In this document: piece after piece, positions 1 through 7,202 of the stretch
How the letters are laid out: every line of letters starts with the position of its first letter
Position numbering within the stretch: position 1 is the first letter of the stretch
From: Campylobacter hepaticus
Lineage (GTDB): Bacteria > Campylobacterota > Campylobacteria > Campylobacterales > Campylobacteraceae
Length of the DNA: 64,000 nt
Reading direction: 5' to 3'
NCBI RefSeq assembly: GCF_001687475.2
Contig: NZ_CP031611.1
Location: 930,001-994,000, forward strand
Program-made: the position numbers and the translations under genes
The notes under the pieces: generated by a model
Seen by the model: only the letters and a program-made list of their open reading frames with translations
What the model was told of the DNA's origin: nothing
The model's database searches: none

Positions 1-531
1 AGGTGCAGCATTTTTTGCAAAAAAGACACAATTGGGATCTTTTTTTGTGACCAAAAGGGTTGCAAAAGCTCCACGTAATTCTTTAATGGTTTTTTGCCAA
101 GCCTTAAAGGCTTGCATTTCTTGTGCGTAAAATTCAAAAAGTCTTACAAGTACTTCTGTATCGGTTTGACTTAAAAAAGTTATACCTTGTTTTTCAAGTT
201 TATCTTTAATTTCTTTATAATTTTCTATGATACCATTGTGAATCACGCAAGAATACTGTCCTAAATGCGGATGGGCATTAATCTCTGTTGGTTTTCCATG
301 AGTTGCCCATCTTGTATGTCCTATAGCAAAACCATAACCCTCGCTTGTAAAATTCACGCATTTATTAGCCAAATTTTCAAGTTTTCCTACAGCTTTAAAA
401 AAACTTAATTCCCCTTCTTTCATCACAGCTAAACCCGCACTATCATAACCGCGATATTCTAATTCTTTAAGTCCATTTAAAATGATTTGTTTTTTTTCAT
501 TATTTCCTATATAACCTACAATTCCACACAT
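1..531 (-). CDS. glmS: Glucosamine-6-phosphate synthase, N-terminal part (cut by window edge)
   Basis: The first 177 codons are present; the 3' end lies outside the window. The protein begins MCGIVGYIG, which exposes Cys2 as the catalytic nucleophile of class II (Ntn) glutamine amidotransferases, followed by LEYRGYDSAG, the typical GlmS segment. The family makes glucosamine-6-phosphate from fructose-6-phosphate and glutamine, the first step towards UDP-GlcNAc for peptidoglycan, LOS and capsule. The start is the ATG whose complement lies at 529-531. The upstream gene ends only 3 bp away, so the two are probably co-transcribed. It corresponds by order to Cj1366c. Confidence 0.95.
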   Translation of the reverse strand, partial: MCGIVGYIGNNEKKQIILNGLKELEYRGYDSAGLAVMKEGELSFFKAVGKLENLANKCVNFTSEGYGFAIGHTRWATHGKPTEINAHPHLGQYSCVIHNGIIENYKEIKDKLEKQGITFLSQTDTEVLVRLFEFYAQEMQAFKAWQKTIKELRGAFATLLVTKKDPNCVFFAKNAAP

Positions 532-534
532 TTT

Positions 535-2883
535 TTACTCACTTATTAAGAAATTGATTAATTTTTGCTCATTTTGCATTAAATTTTCATCCTTTTGAAA
601 AATAAAAATATTACGCGTTCTTTGCCTTATAGTTTGAATTTTAGCTGTGCATAAAACAAGTTTAAATTCATTAAAAGTATCCATTAAATACGCCATTAAA
701 CCTTGCTGATCTTTGGTATTAAGACCTAATTTAACATAATTTTTAGCATAAGTTAAATCTAATTTTAACTCGTCTTTTTTAATGATAGGCTTTTTGATTT
801 TTTTTAAAGTTAAACTCGAAAGATTTGAATTTAAAAGCTCACAAAGCTTAAGTTTTTGTTCATCGCTAATGATATTATCATACTCAAATCTTAAATAAAT
901 TTTATTATCAAAAAGTTCAAAAAAATGCATAAAAATAAGATTTAAATTAGCCAAAGATCTTAAAACAATAGCAAGATTAAAAGAAAGTGGAGCTACGATT
1001 TGCAAACTAAGATTTATCTCATTGTTAAACCAAAATTTTAATTCATTATCTTTAGCTAATTTTGCAATAGCAACAATATCTTCAAAAGTATTTTTTATGA
1101 TAAAAAGATTAGATTTTATATGCATGATTTTATCTTGCAATATGGCATCTTGATCTAAAAAAACCTTTGTTCTTTTTAAAGTTAATTCTTTTTTAACCCT
1201 TCTTGTGCTTTCTTCAAGTAAATTTTCATCTTCAAAACCTTGTTTTGCATTTTCTAAAAGCTTATCAAGAGATCTAAAATAAAAAGTATTAAAATGCAAA
1301 GCTTGTGCTTTTAGACGCGTTAAAGTGTATAAAAGTTCTAAATTTTCTAAATTTTCTAATTTTGAAACCAAAGCACTTATAATGATAGGATTATAAATAT
1401 CTTCTTTTTCTACTAGATCTTTTAAGGCATTATTATTTTTAAAAATTTTAAGCCCAAATTCTAAAATTTCATTTTTTAAATCAAATTTATAACAATAAGC
1501 CCTATATATACTTGCTAAAGAAATTTCATTTTCATTTTCTATAGCGCTTAAAAGTATGACTAATTTTAAAATCATTTTTTTCTCAATGCTTAATTTTTTA
1601 AGCACTTCTAAATCATCTTGATATTTTTCAAATTCTTTTAACATTAAGAAAACTTGTTCATCAAAGGTATAATTTCCCTCTTCATCGCTTAAAAAACGCA
1701 CTGTCCAAAAAGGTTTACACAAATCTTTTAAAATACCACTATCAAGCAAGAGTTTTAAAAGACAAAAACTGTGTTTTTTATAAAAAATTTTTCCAAAAAG
1801 TATCAAAGAATTTTCTATATCTTGCTTGGTATATTTTAAATTTTTTAATAAAAAAATCATATCAAGATCAAATTGTATAACTTGATCTTGAAGCTTTAAT
1901 AGGTATTGTAAAAACTCAAAAAGGCTTTTAAATCGATATTTTTGTTTACAAACAGAAGAAAGTTGATCTTGCATTTGTTTTACTAAAAAATGAGTATAAA
2001 AACCTATAGTATGCATACTTTGTAAAGCTTTTTGTACTAAAAGCTCTTTTGCTTTAAAATGCTTTTTAGCTTTTTTATACATTAACTCGCTTAAATCACT
2101 CACATTAACAAGCAAAAACTCATCCTCATCTTTAGCATTTTGCAAATTCATGGCTGATTTTAAAGAAAGTAAAAAATCACTAGCCAAACGCAAATGACTT
2201 AAATTTTTTTCATCCATAAAATTTAAAGCATAATTTTTTGGAGAATTTTTAAAAAGAACAAGCAAACTTTCTAAAGACCTTAAATGGTTTAATCCTCCAA
2301 AATCTTTTTTAATATTAAATTCTTGCTTTATAAAAGGAATATCAAATTCCTTAAAATTTTCAAATAAAAGCTTTGCAAATTTATTTTTATGTTCTTTAAG
2401 GATACTATCAAATTTAGTCTTAACCTCTCTAAATAAAGGTTTAGACCCACATATAAAACGGGTTTGTATGATAGAAGTTTTAAGCGCATTACTAGCATTA
2501 TAAAGCCCATTTAATTCTAAAGTAATAAAATCAATCTGCAAAGAAGCATCATTTAAAATTTCAATAAAAGCTTTAATAATAGGTTTTAAATGATAAGCTT
2601 TAATGTCTTTATAAACAAAGATTAAAGAAATGCTTTCATTAAAACAAAGACTATTACTTGCATAAGCTTTGCTTGCTAAAACACAAAAGGGAATATTATC
2701 ATGTTGGGGTAAAAAATTTTCAAAATATTCTTTAAGAATGATTTCATAGGCTTTTTTTATAAAATAATCCATATTTTTAGAATGATATAAACTAAAAGCC
2801 CCTTGTTTAAGAAAAAATTTCCTACAACTTTGAGTATAAGAATGAAGATTTTTTTTAAAAAGTTCTAATTCCTTGCTTAACAA
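535..2883 (-). CDS. GlnD-like protein with degenerate nucleotidyltransferase and HD motifs
   Basis: A 782-residue protein laid out like PII uridylyltransferase (GlnD): N-terminal nucleotidyltransferase region, helical middle, HD region, C-terminal ACT-like segment (about 715-775). The catalytic signatures look eroded. The usual G-S-x(9-10)-D-x-D motif reads ASKAYASNSLCFNESIS near residues 70-86 and lacks both aspartates. The HTVDEHT-like segment reads YTFDEQV, and the expected LLHDIGKG reads LLSAIENE, so the HD metal ligands are absent. It is probably a regulatory or scaffold protein rather than an active enzyme; that is inference. It corresponds by order to Cj1367c and lies 3 bp upstream of glmS. 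Confidence 0.75.
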   Translation of the reverse strand: MLSKELELFKKNLHSYTQSCRKFFLKQGAFSLYHSKNMDYFIKKAYEIILKEYFENFLPQHDNIPFCVLASKAYASNSLCFNESISLIFVYKDIKAYHLKPIIKAFIEILNDASLQIDFITLELNGLYNASNALKTSIIQTRFICGSKPLFREVKTKFDSILKEHKNKFAKLLFENFKEFDIPFIKQEFNIKKDFGGLNHLRSLESLLVLFKNSPKNYALNFMDEKNLSHLRLASDFLLSLKSAMNLQNAKDEDEFLLVNVSDLSELMYKKAKKHFKAKELLVQKALQSMHTIGFYTHFLVKQMQDQLSSVCKQKYRFKSLFEFLQYLLKLQDQVIQFDLDMIFLLKNLKYTKQDIENSLILFGKIFYKKHSFCLLKLLLDSGILKDLCKPFWTVRFLSDEEGNYTFDEQVFLMLKEFEKYQDDLEVLKKLSIEKKMILKLVILLSAIENENEISLASIYRAYCYKFDLKNEILEFGLKIFKNNNALKDLVEKEDIYNPIIISALVSKLENLENLELLYTLTRLKAQALHFNTFYFRSLDKLLENAKQGFEDENLLEESTRRVKKELTLKRTKVFLDQDAILQDKIMHIKSNLFIIKNTFEDIVAIAKLAKDNELKFWFNNEINLSLQIVAPLSFNLAIVLRSLANLNLIFMHFFELFDNKIYLRFEYDNIISDEQKLKLCELLNSNLSSLTLKKIKKPIIKKDELKLDLTYAKNYVKLGLNTKDQQGLMAYLMDTFNEFKLVLCTAKIQTIRQRTRNIFIFQKDENLMQNEQKLINFLISE

Positions 2884-2984
2884 AACCTAATCCTTGCTTA
2901 TTATATTATTCTTTATTGATAATCTTAACAAAAATATCTTTTATTTTGGCTTTTTCTATAAACTCTTTTTCAGTAAGCAAAAAT

Positions 2985-2990
2985 TATAAT
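2985..2990 (+). promoter_or_regulatory. Probable -10 element for mqnE
   Basis: A consensus TATAAT lies 33 bp before the mqnE start in the divergent gap from the GlnD-like gene, preceded by T/A-rich DNA typical of Campylobacter sigma-70 promoters that lack a -35 box. Confidence 0.55.
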
Positions 2991-3022
2991 GCTTTATTTA
3001 AAAACAATGAAAAGCGAAACAT

Positions 3023-4087
3023 ATGGAAATTTTACTTAACAAACTTGAAAATGAAGAAAGATTAAACGAAGAAGAAGCTAATGCTCTTTGGGATTTAGAT
3101 CTTTTTACCCTAGGCAAGTACGCTCATAAAAAACGCACAAAACTTCATGGGAAAAAAGTATATTTTAATATCAATCGTCACATCAATCCTACTAATATTT
3201 GTGCAGATACTTGTAAATTTTGTGCTTTTTCAGCCCACCGTAAAAATCCTAACCCTTATATTATGAGTCATGAAGAAATTATGCAAATTGTTGATCAAAC
3301 CGTAAAACGTGGAACAAAAGAAGTACATATTGTTTCAGCACATAATAAAAATACTAGCTGGCAGTGGTATTTAGAAATTTTTAAAATGATAAAAGATAAA
3401 TATCCTTATATGCATGTAAAGGCTATGACTGCTGCTGAAATTGACTTTTTACATAGACATTTTAAAATGAGTTATGAAGAAGTAATAGAAAAAATGATTG
3501 AATATGGAGTTGATTCCATGCCTGGAGGAGGAGCTGAAATTTTTGATGAAACCATACGCAAGAAAATTTGCCATGGTAAAGTTAGTAGTCAAAACTGGAT
3601 TAAAATCCATAAATTGTGGCATGAAAAAGGAAGACAAAGCAATGCTACCATGCTTTTTGGCCATATAGAAGAAAGAACTCATAGAATTGATCATATGTTA
3701 AGATTGCGTGCTTTGCAAGATCAAACTGGGGGTTTTAACGCTTTTATCCCTTTAGTTTGGCAAAAAAACAATAGCTTTATAAAAAGTGATAAAACCATGG
3801 ATAGTGAAGAAATTTTAAAAACTATTGCCATTGCACGTTTAATTTTAGATAATATCAAAAATATCAAAGCTTACTGGGCTACAATGACTTTAAATTTAGC
3901 CATGGTAGCTCAAGAATTTGGGGCAAATGATTTAGATGGTACTATAGAAAAAGAAAGTATACAAAGTGCAGGAGGAGCAAAATCTTCTCAAGGCACAAAT
4001 TTAAAAACTTTTATTGATATGATTAAAACCTCAAATCTCATTCCTGTAGAACGCGACAGTCTTTATAATGAACTTAAAATCTATTAA
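3023..4087 (+). CDS. mqnE: Aminodeoxyfutalosine synthase (radical SAM)
   Basis: A 354-residue radical SAM enzyme. The cluster motif is C-x3-C-x2-C in NICADTCKFCAFSAHRK near residues 59-75. The family adds the radical to 3-[(1-carboxyvinyl)oxy]benzoate, giving 6-amino-6-deoxyfutalosine in the futalosine menaquinone pathway, which Campylobacter uses instead of the classical Men route. The conserved segments HIVSAHNKN and MPGGGAEIFD fit MqnE/MqnC-type proteins, and MqnE is favoured by length and by order (Cj1368). The permease gene follows after 11 bp, so they are probably co-transcribed. Confidence 0.88.
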   Translation: MEILLNKLENEERLNEEEANALWDLDLFTLGKYAHKKRTKLHGKKVYFNINRHINPTNICADTCKFCAFSAHRKNPNPYIMSHEEIMQIVDQTVKRGTKEVHIVSAHNKNTSWQWYLEIFKMIKDKYPYMHVKAMTAAEIDFLHRHFKMSYEEVIEKMIEYGVDSMPGGGAEIFDETIRKKICHGKVSSQNWIKIHKLWHEKGRQSNATMLFGHIEERTHRIDHMLRLRALQDQTGGFNAFIPLVWQKNNSFIKSDKTMDSEEILKTIAIARLILDNIKNIKAYWATMTLNLAMVAQEFGANDLDGTIEKESIQSAGGAKSSQGTNLKTFIDMIKTSNLIPVERDSLYNELKIY

Positions 4088-4098
4088 ATGAGGTAAAT

Positions 4099-5418
4099 AT
4101 GCATATTTTCAAACTTCAAGAAAATAAAACAAATTTTAAAACTGAAATTATAGCAGGACTTACCACCTTTTTAGCTATGGTTTATATCATTCCTGTTAAT
4201 TCTAGCATAGTAGGAAATACTGGTATGCCTATAGAAGCTTTAATCACTGCAACAGCTTTAATTAGCATTATTGCAAGTGCTTTTAATGCTTTTTTTGCTA
4301 ATACCCCTATAGCTATGAGTGTAGGAATGGGACTTAATGCTTATTTTACTTTTACAGTTTGCTTAGGACAAAATATAGCTTGGCAAAGTGCCTTAGGGGC
4401 GGTTTTTATTTCTAGTATGATTTTTTTTATTCTTTCTTTTACTCGATTTCGCCTTTGGATTATTGCTAGTATACCTAAAGATTTACGCCTTGCAATTTGT
4501 GCTGGTATAGGTTGTTTTATCGCTTTTTTAGGTCTTAGTCAAATGGGTATTATTATACACAATAAAGACACTTTAGTAAGCATAGGAAATTTTAAAAGCA
4601 CTTCTGTACTTTTTGGAATTTTCACCCTAGCTTTAATCATCTTTTTTTGGGCTATAAGATTGCGCGGAGTTTTTATTTTAGGAGTATTAATCAGTTCTAT
4701 TATAGCTTGGATTTTTCATTTAGATCATGCAAGCTTTCCTACACAAATTCTTTCTTTACCTAATTTTAGCTCAGAAGATGGCTTAGGATCTATTTTTTTA
4801 AAACTAGATATTAAAAGTGCTTTAAATATTAGCATGATACCTATTATTTTAACCTTTTTCATTACCCAACTTTTTGATAGCATAGGAACGATTACAGGTA
4901 TAGGTGAAAGGGGTAAAATTTTTGATAATCCTGAAAATGGAGAAAAAAAACTAGGTAAAACCTTAATAGCAGATGCAACAAGTTCAGCCTTAGGATCTAT
5001 AGTAGGCACTTCTACAGTAACAGCTTTTGTTGAAAGCTCTACAGGAGTTGAAAGTGGAGGTAGAACAGGACTTAGTGCTTTAGTTGTTAGCATTTGTTTT
5101 ATTTTTACCCTATTTTTACTACCGCTTTTTAAAGCCATACCTGCAAATGCGATTTATCCTGTACTTACTATGGTAGGTATTTTAATGTTTATGGAAGTAA
5201 AAAATATCAATTTTCAAGATAGTGCTATAGCAGTAGCTAGCTTTTTTACTATTACCATGATGCCTCTTACTTATTCTATCACTACAGGTTTTGCTTTTGG
5301 CTTTATTTCTTATTTGCTAGTAAGAATTTTTAAACGCGAATGGGATAAAATTAATATTGGCATTATAGTTTTAAGTTTAATTTCCTTAGGAAATTTTTTA
5401 CTTATTGCCTTACAATAA
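4099..5418 (+). CDS. NCS2-family purine permease (AzgA/PbuG-like)
   Basis: A 439-residue, strongly hydrophobic inner-membrane protein with about 12 predicted transmembrane segments. It carries the NCS2/AzgA signatures: N-terminal EIIAGLTTFLAMVYII, and a central DATSSALGSIVGTSTVTAF stretch followed by ESSTGVESGGRTG. AzgA-type members import guanine, hypoxanthine or adenine with protons. The next gene is a purine-type phosphoribosyltransferase, which supports uptake plus salvage. The exact substrate cannot be told from sequence. It corresponds by order to Cj1369. Confidence 0.85.
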   Translation: MHIFKLQENKTNFKTEIIAGLTTFLAMVYIIPVNSSIVGNTGMPIEALITATALISIIASAFNAFFANTPIAMSVGMGLNAYFTFTVCLGQNIAWQSALGAVFISSMIFFILSFTRFRLWIIASIPKDLRLAICAGIGCFIAFLGLSQMGIIIHNKDTLVSIGNFKSTSVLFGIFTLALIIFFWAIRLRGVFILGVLISSIIAWIFHLDHASFPTQILSLPNFSSEDGLGSIFLKLDIKSALNISMIPIILTFFITQLFDSIGTITGIGERGKIFDNPENGEKKLGKTLIADATSSALGSIVGTSTVTAFVESSTGVESGGRTGLSALVVSICFIFTLFLLPLFKAIPANAIYPVLTMVGILMFMEVKNINFQDSAIAVASFFTITMMPLTYSITTGFAFGFISYLLVRIFKREWDKINIGIIVLSLISLGNFLLIALQ

Positions 5419-5420
5419 AC

Positions 5421-5440
5421 AAGGAAAAACAAGGAAAAAC
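5421..5440 (+). repeat. Tandem 10-bp repeat duplicating a ribosome binding site
   Basis: AAGGAAAAAC occurs twice head to tail immediately before the ATG at 5442. Each copy contains an AAGGA Shine-Dalgarno core, the second at normal spacing and the first 10 bp further upstream. Confidence 0.85.
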
Positions 5441-5441
5441 A

Positions 5442-5885
5442 ATGATTTTCTACTCTTACGATGAATTTAAAGAAGATGTTAAAGTCTTAGCTAAAGAGAT
5501 TAAAAAAGATTTCAATCCTGGTGCGCTTTTAGCTATAGCAAGAGGCGGTATGAGTTTAGGACATTCTTTAGCTGTTGCTTTACAAACACGTCAACTTTTC
5601 ACTCTTAATTCTATTCATTATAATGATACTACAAAACTTGATACTATTGAAATTTTTAATATACCCGATCTTAGCAAGTATAAAAAAGTTTTACTTATAG
5701 ATGATATTGTAGATAGTGGAGAAAGTTTAAGTGAAATTAAAAAAGTACTGCTTGAAAAATTTCCTCATATACAATTAAAAATTGCAAGTATTTTTTATAA
5801 AAATAGTGCTCTTTTAATACCTGAATTTAAAATCAAAGAAGCTAAAGAATGGGTAAATTTTTATTGGGATATAAATATTGATTAG
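5442..5885 (+). CDS. Purine-type phosphoribosyltransferase
   Basis: A 147-residue type I phosphoribosyltransferase. The PRPP-binding motif is VLLIDDIVDSGESL near residues 85-98, and an upstream ARGGMSLG loop resembles xanthine/guanine phosphoribosyltransferases. The family condenses a free purine base with PRPP to give the nucleotide. The position 24 bp after a purine permease suggests salvage of imported base. Base specificity is not visible. It corresponds by order to Cj1370. Confidence 0.85.
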   Translation: MIFYSYDEFKEDVKVLAKEIKKDFNPGALLAIARGGMSLGHSLAVALQTRQLFTLNSIHYNDTTKLDTIEIFNIPDLSKYKKVLLIDDIVDSGESLSEIKKVLLEKFPHIQLKIASIFYKNSALLIPEFKIKEAKEWVNFYWDINID

Positions 5886-5892
5886 AATATGT

Positions 5893-5898
5893 TATAAT
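5893..5898 (+). promoter_or_regulatory. Probable -10 element for the mla-like operon
   Basis: TATAAT lies 27 bp before the TTG start of mlaA, just downstream of the phosphoribosyltransferase stop. It gives the lipid-transport operon its own promoter. Confidence 0.5.
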
Positions 5899-5924
5899 AT
5901 ATTCAAATTGTTAGGAGTTTTTAT

Positions 5925-6623
5925 TTGAAATTCAGTTTTATATCTTTTGTTTTATTTTTCTTTGTGGTCTTTTCTTTTGCCAAAGAACAAGATTTAAATG
6001 ATTTTGAACAAGAATATAAAAACTACCAAGTTTATGATCCGCTTTTAGAATATAATAAAGCTATGACAAAATTTAATGTGGCTTTGTATGATTATGGTTT
6101 TAACCCTATACTTAAAGGTTATAATGCTATAGTTCCCAAATTCATACGCATAGGAGTAAGGAATTTTTTTGATAATTTATTTTCCCCTTTGCGTTTCATA
6201 GGTAATCTTTTGCAATTTAAATTTAAAGAAGCTCAAGAAGAATTGAAAAGATTTAGCGCTAATACTCTCATGGGTTTTGGAGGATTGATAGATCTTGGAA
6301 GCAAAATGGGGCTTAAAAAACACCCTGCTGATTTAGGAACAGTTTTAGGACATTGGGCTATAGGGGGTGGTTTTCATCTTGTTTTACCTATACTTGGACC
6401 AAGTAATTTAAGAGATACTCTTATTTTACCTAGCATTTGGTATGCTAATCCTAGTGCTTATCTTAATCCTACTTGGTTAAGCGTAGCTACAAGTGCTTAT
6501 GCTTTTGGAAATGAGCTTAGTTTTAGACTCAATGAAATTGATGAAATTTATCACAATACTCCAAATCTATATCCATTTTTACGTGATGCATATGAACAAA
6601 GACGCAATGAACTAAGTAAATAA
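5925..6623 (+). CDS. mlaA: MlaA/VacJ-family outer-membrane lipid-asymmetry protein
   Basis: A 232-residue VacJ-family protein. It starts at TTG (5925) with AGGAG 7 nt upstream; no better in-frame ATG precedes the signal peptide. The N-terminus (KFSFISFVLFFFVVFSFA) is a signal peptide with a likely cut after FSFA. There is no lipobox cysteine, unlike E. coli MlaA, which is a lipoprotein. The family core is visible: NDFEQEYKNYQVYDPLLEYN, a PLRFIGNLLQFK segment and the GGFHLVLPILGPSNLRD signature. The role is removal of phospholipid from the outer leaflet. It is followed by mlaC and an MMPL transporter in one operon (Cj1371-1373 by order). Confidence 0.85.
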   Translation: MKFSFISFVLFFFVVFSFAKEQDLNDFEQEYKNYQVYDPLLEYNKAMTKFNVALYDYGFNPILKGYNAIVPKFIRIGVRNFFDNLFSPLRFIGNLLQFKFKEAQEELKRFSANTLMGFGGLIDLGSKMGLKKHPADLGTVLGHWAIGGGFHLVLPILGPSNLRDTLILPSIWYANPSAYLNPTWLSVATSAYAFGNELSFRLNEIDEIYHNTPNLYPFLRDAYEQRRNELSK

Positions 6624-6632
6624 GGAGCAAGA

Positions 6633-7202
6633 ATGAAAAAGATTTTTTTAATTTTGGCTTTATGTTTAAATACTTTTGCCTTACCTTTGGACGCAATTTC
6701 TAATACCATGCAAAAAAATATCGATGAAAGTTTAAAATTTTTGCAAAATAGTAAAGAAAATAAAAAAGAAGCTGCGGATAAAATTTTTGCACTTTTTAAC
6801 GATATAATTGATTATAAATTAATGGCAAAGCTTAGCCTTTCAAAAAATTATTTCCAACTAAGTTCTCAAGAACAAGAACAATTTTCTCTAGCTTTTGAAT
6901 CAAGCCTTAAAAAAAGTTTCACTGATAAATTAAGTCTTTATAAAGATCAAATTTTAAAAGTTAAAAAAGGTGAATTAAAAAATGAAAACCGTTATTTTTT
7001 AAATGCTTCTATGATAGTAGATGGAGAAGAAAAAAACATAGTCTTTAAATTTTATAATGATAATAATAACTGGCTTATTTATGATATAGATGTTTTAGGT
7101 GTTAGTATAGTACAAACTTATAGATCACAATTTAAAGATATTTTAGCGCATCAAGGTTTTGATTCTTTACTTAAAAAATTAGAAAATATTACCTTAGAAT
7201 AA
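6633..7202 (+). CDS. mlaC: MlaC/Ttg2D-like periplasmic phospholipid-binding protein
   Basis: A 189-residue exported protein with signal peptide MKKIFLILALCLNTFA. It has the MlaC-like features of a helical N-terminal half (FALFNDIIDYKLMAKLSL, about 50-67) and a C-terminal sheet with NNWLIYDIDVLGVSIVQTYR, the family's most recognisable segment. MlaC shuttles phospholipid across the periplasm. It lies 9 bp after mlaA and overlaps the next start by one base (TAATG), which indicates translational coupling. No MlaFEDB ABC genes are in the window, so the partner here may be the MMPL protein. Confidence 0.83.
   Translation: MKKIFLILALCLNTFALPLDAISNTMQKNIDESLKFLQNSKENKKEAADKIFALFNDIIDYKLMAKLSLSKNYFQLSSQEQEQFSLAFESSLKKSFTDKLSLYKDQILKVKKGELKNENRYFLNASMIVDGEEKNIVFKFYNDNNNWLIYDIDVLGVSIVQTYRSQFKDILAHQGFDSLLKKLENITLE

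Noticed and set aside
4725-5138. A 137-residue minus-strand ORF inside the purine permease
   Set aside because: It lies wholly antisense to a well-conserved gene and has no ribosome binding site or family resemblance. Similar antisense frames elsewhere were rejected for the same reason.
6361-6366. Short G5/C5 runs in conserved genes as phase-variation tracts
   Set aside because: Runs of five or six are too short to slip often. Only runs of nine or more, all in capsule genes, were kept.
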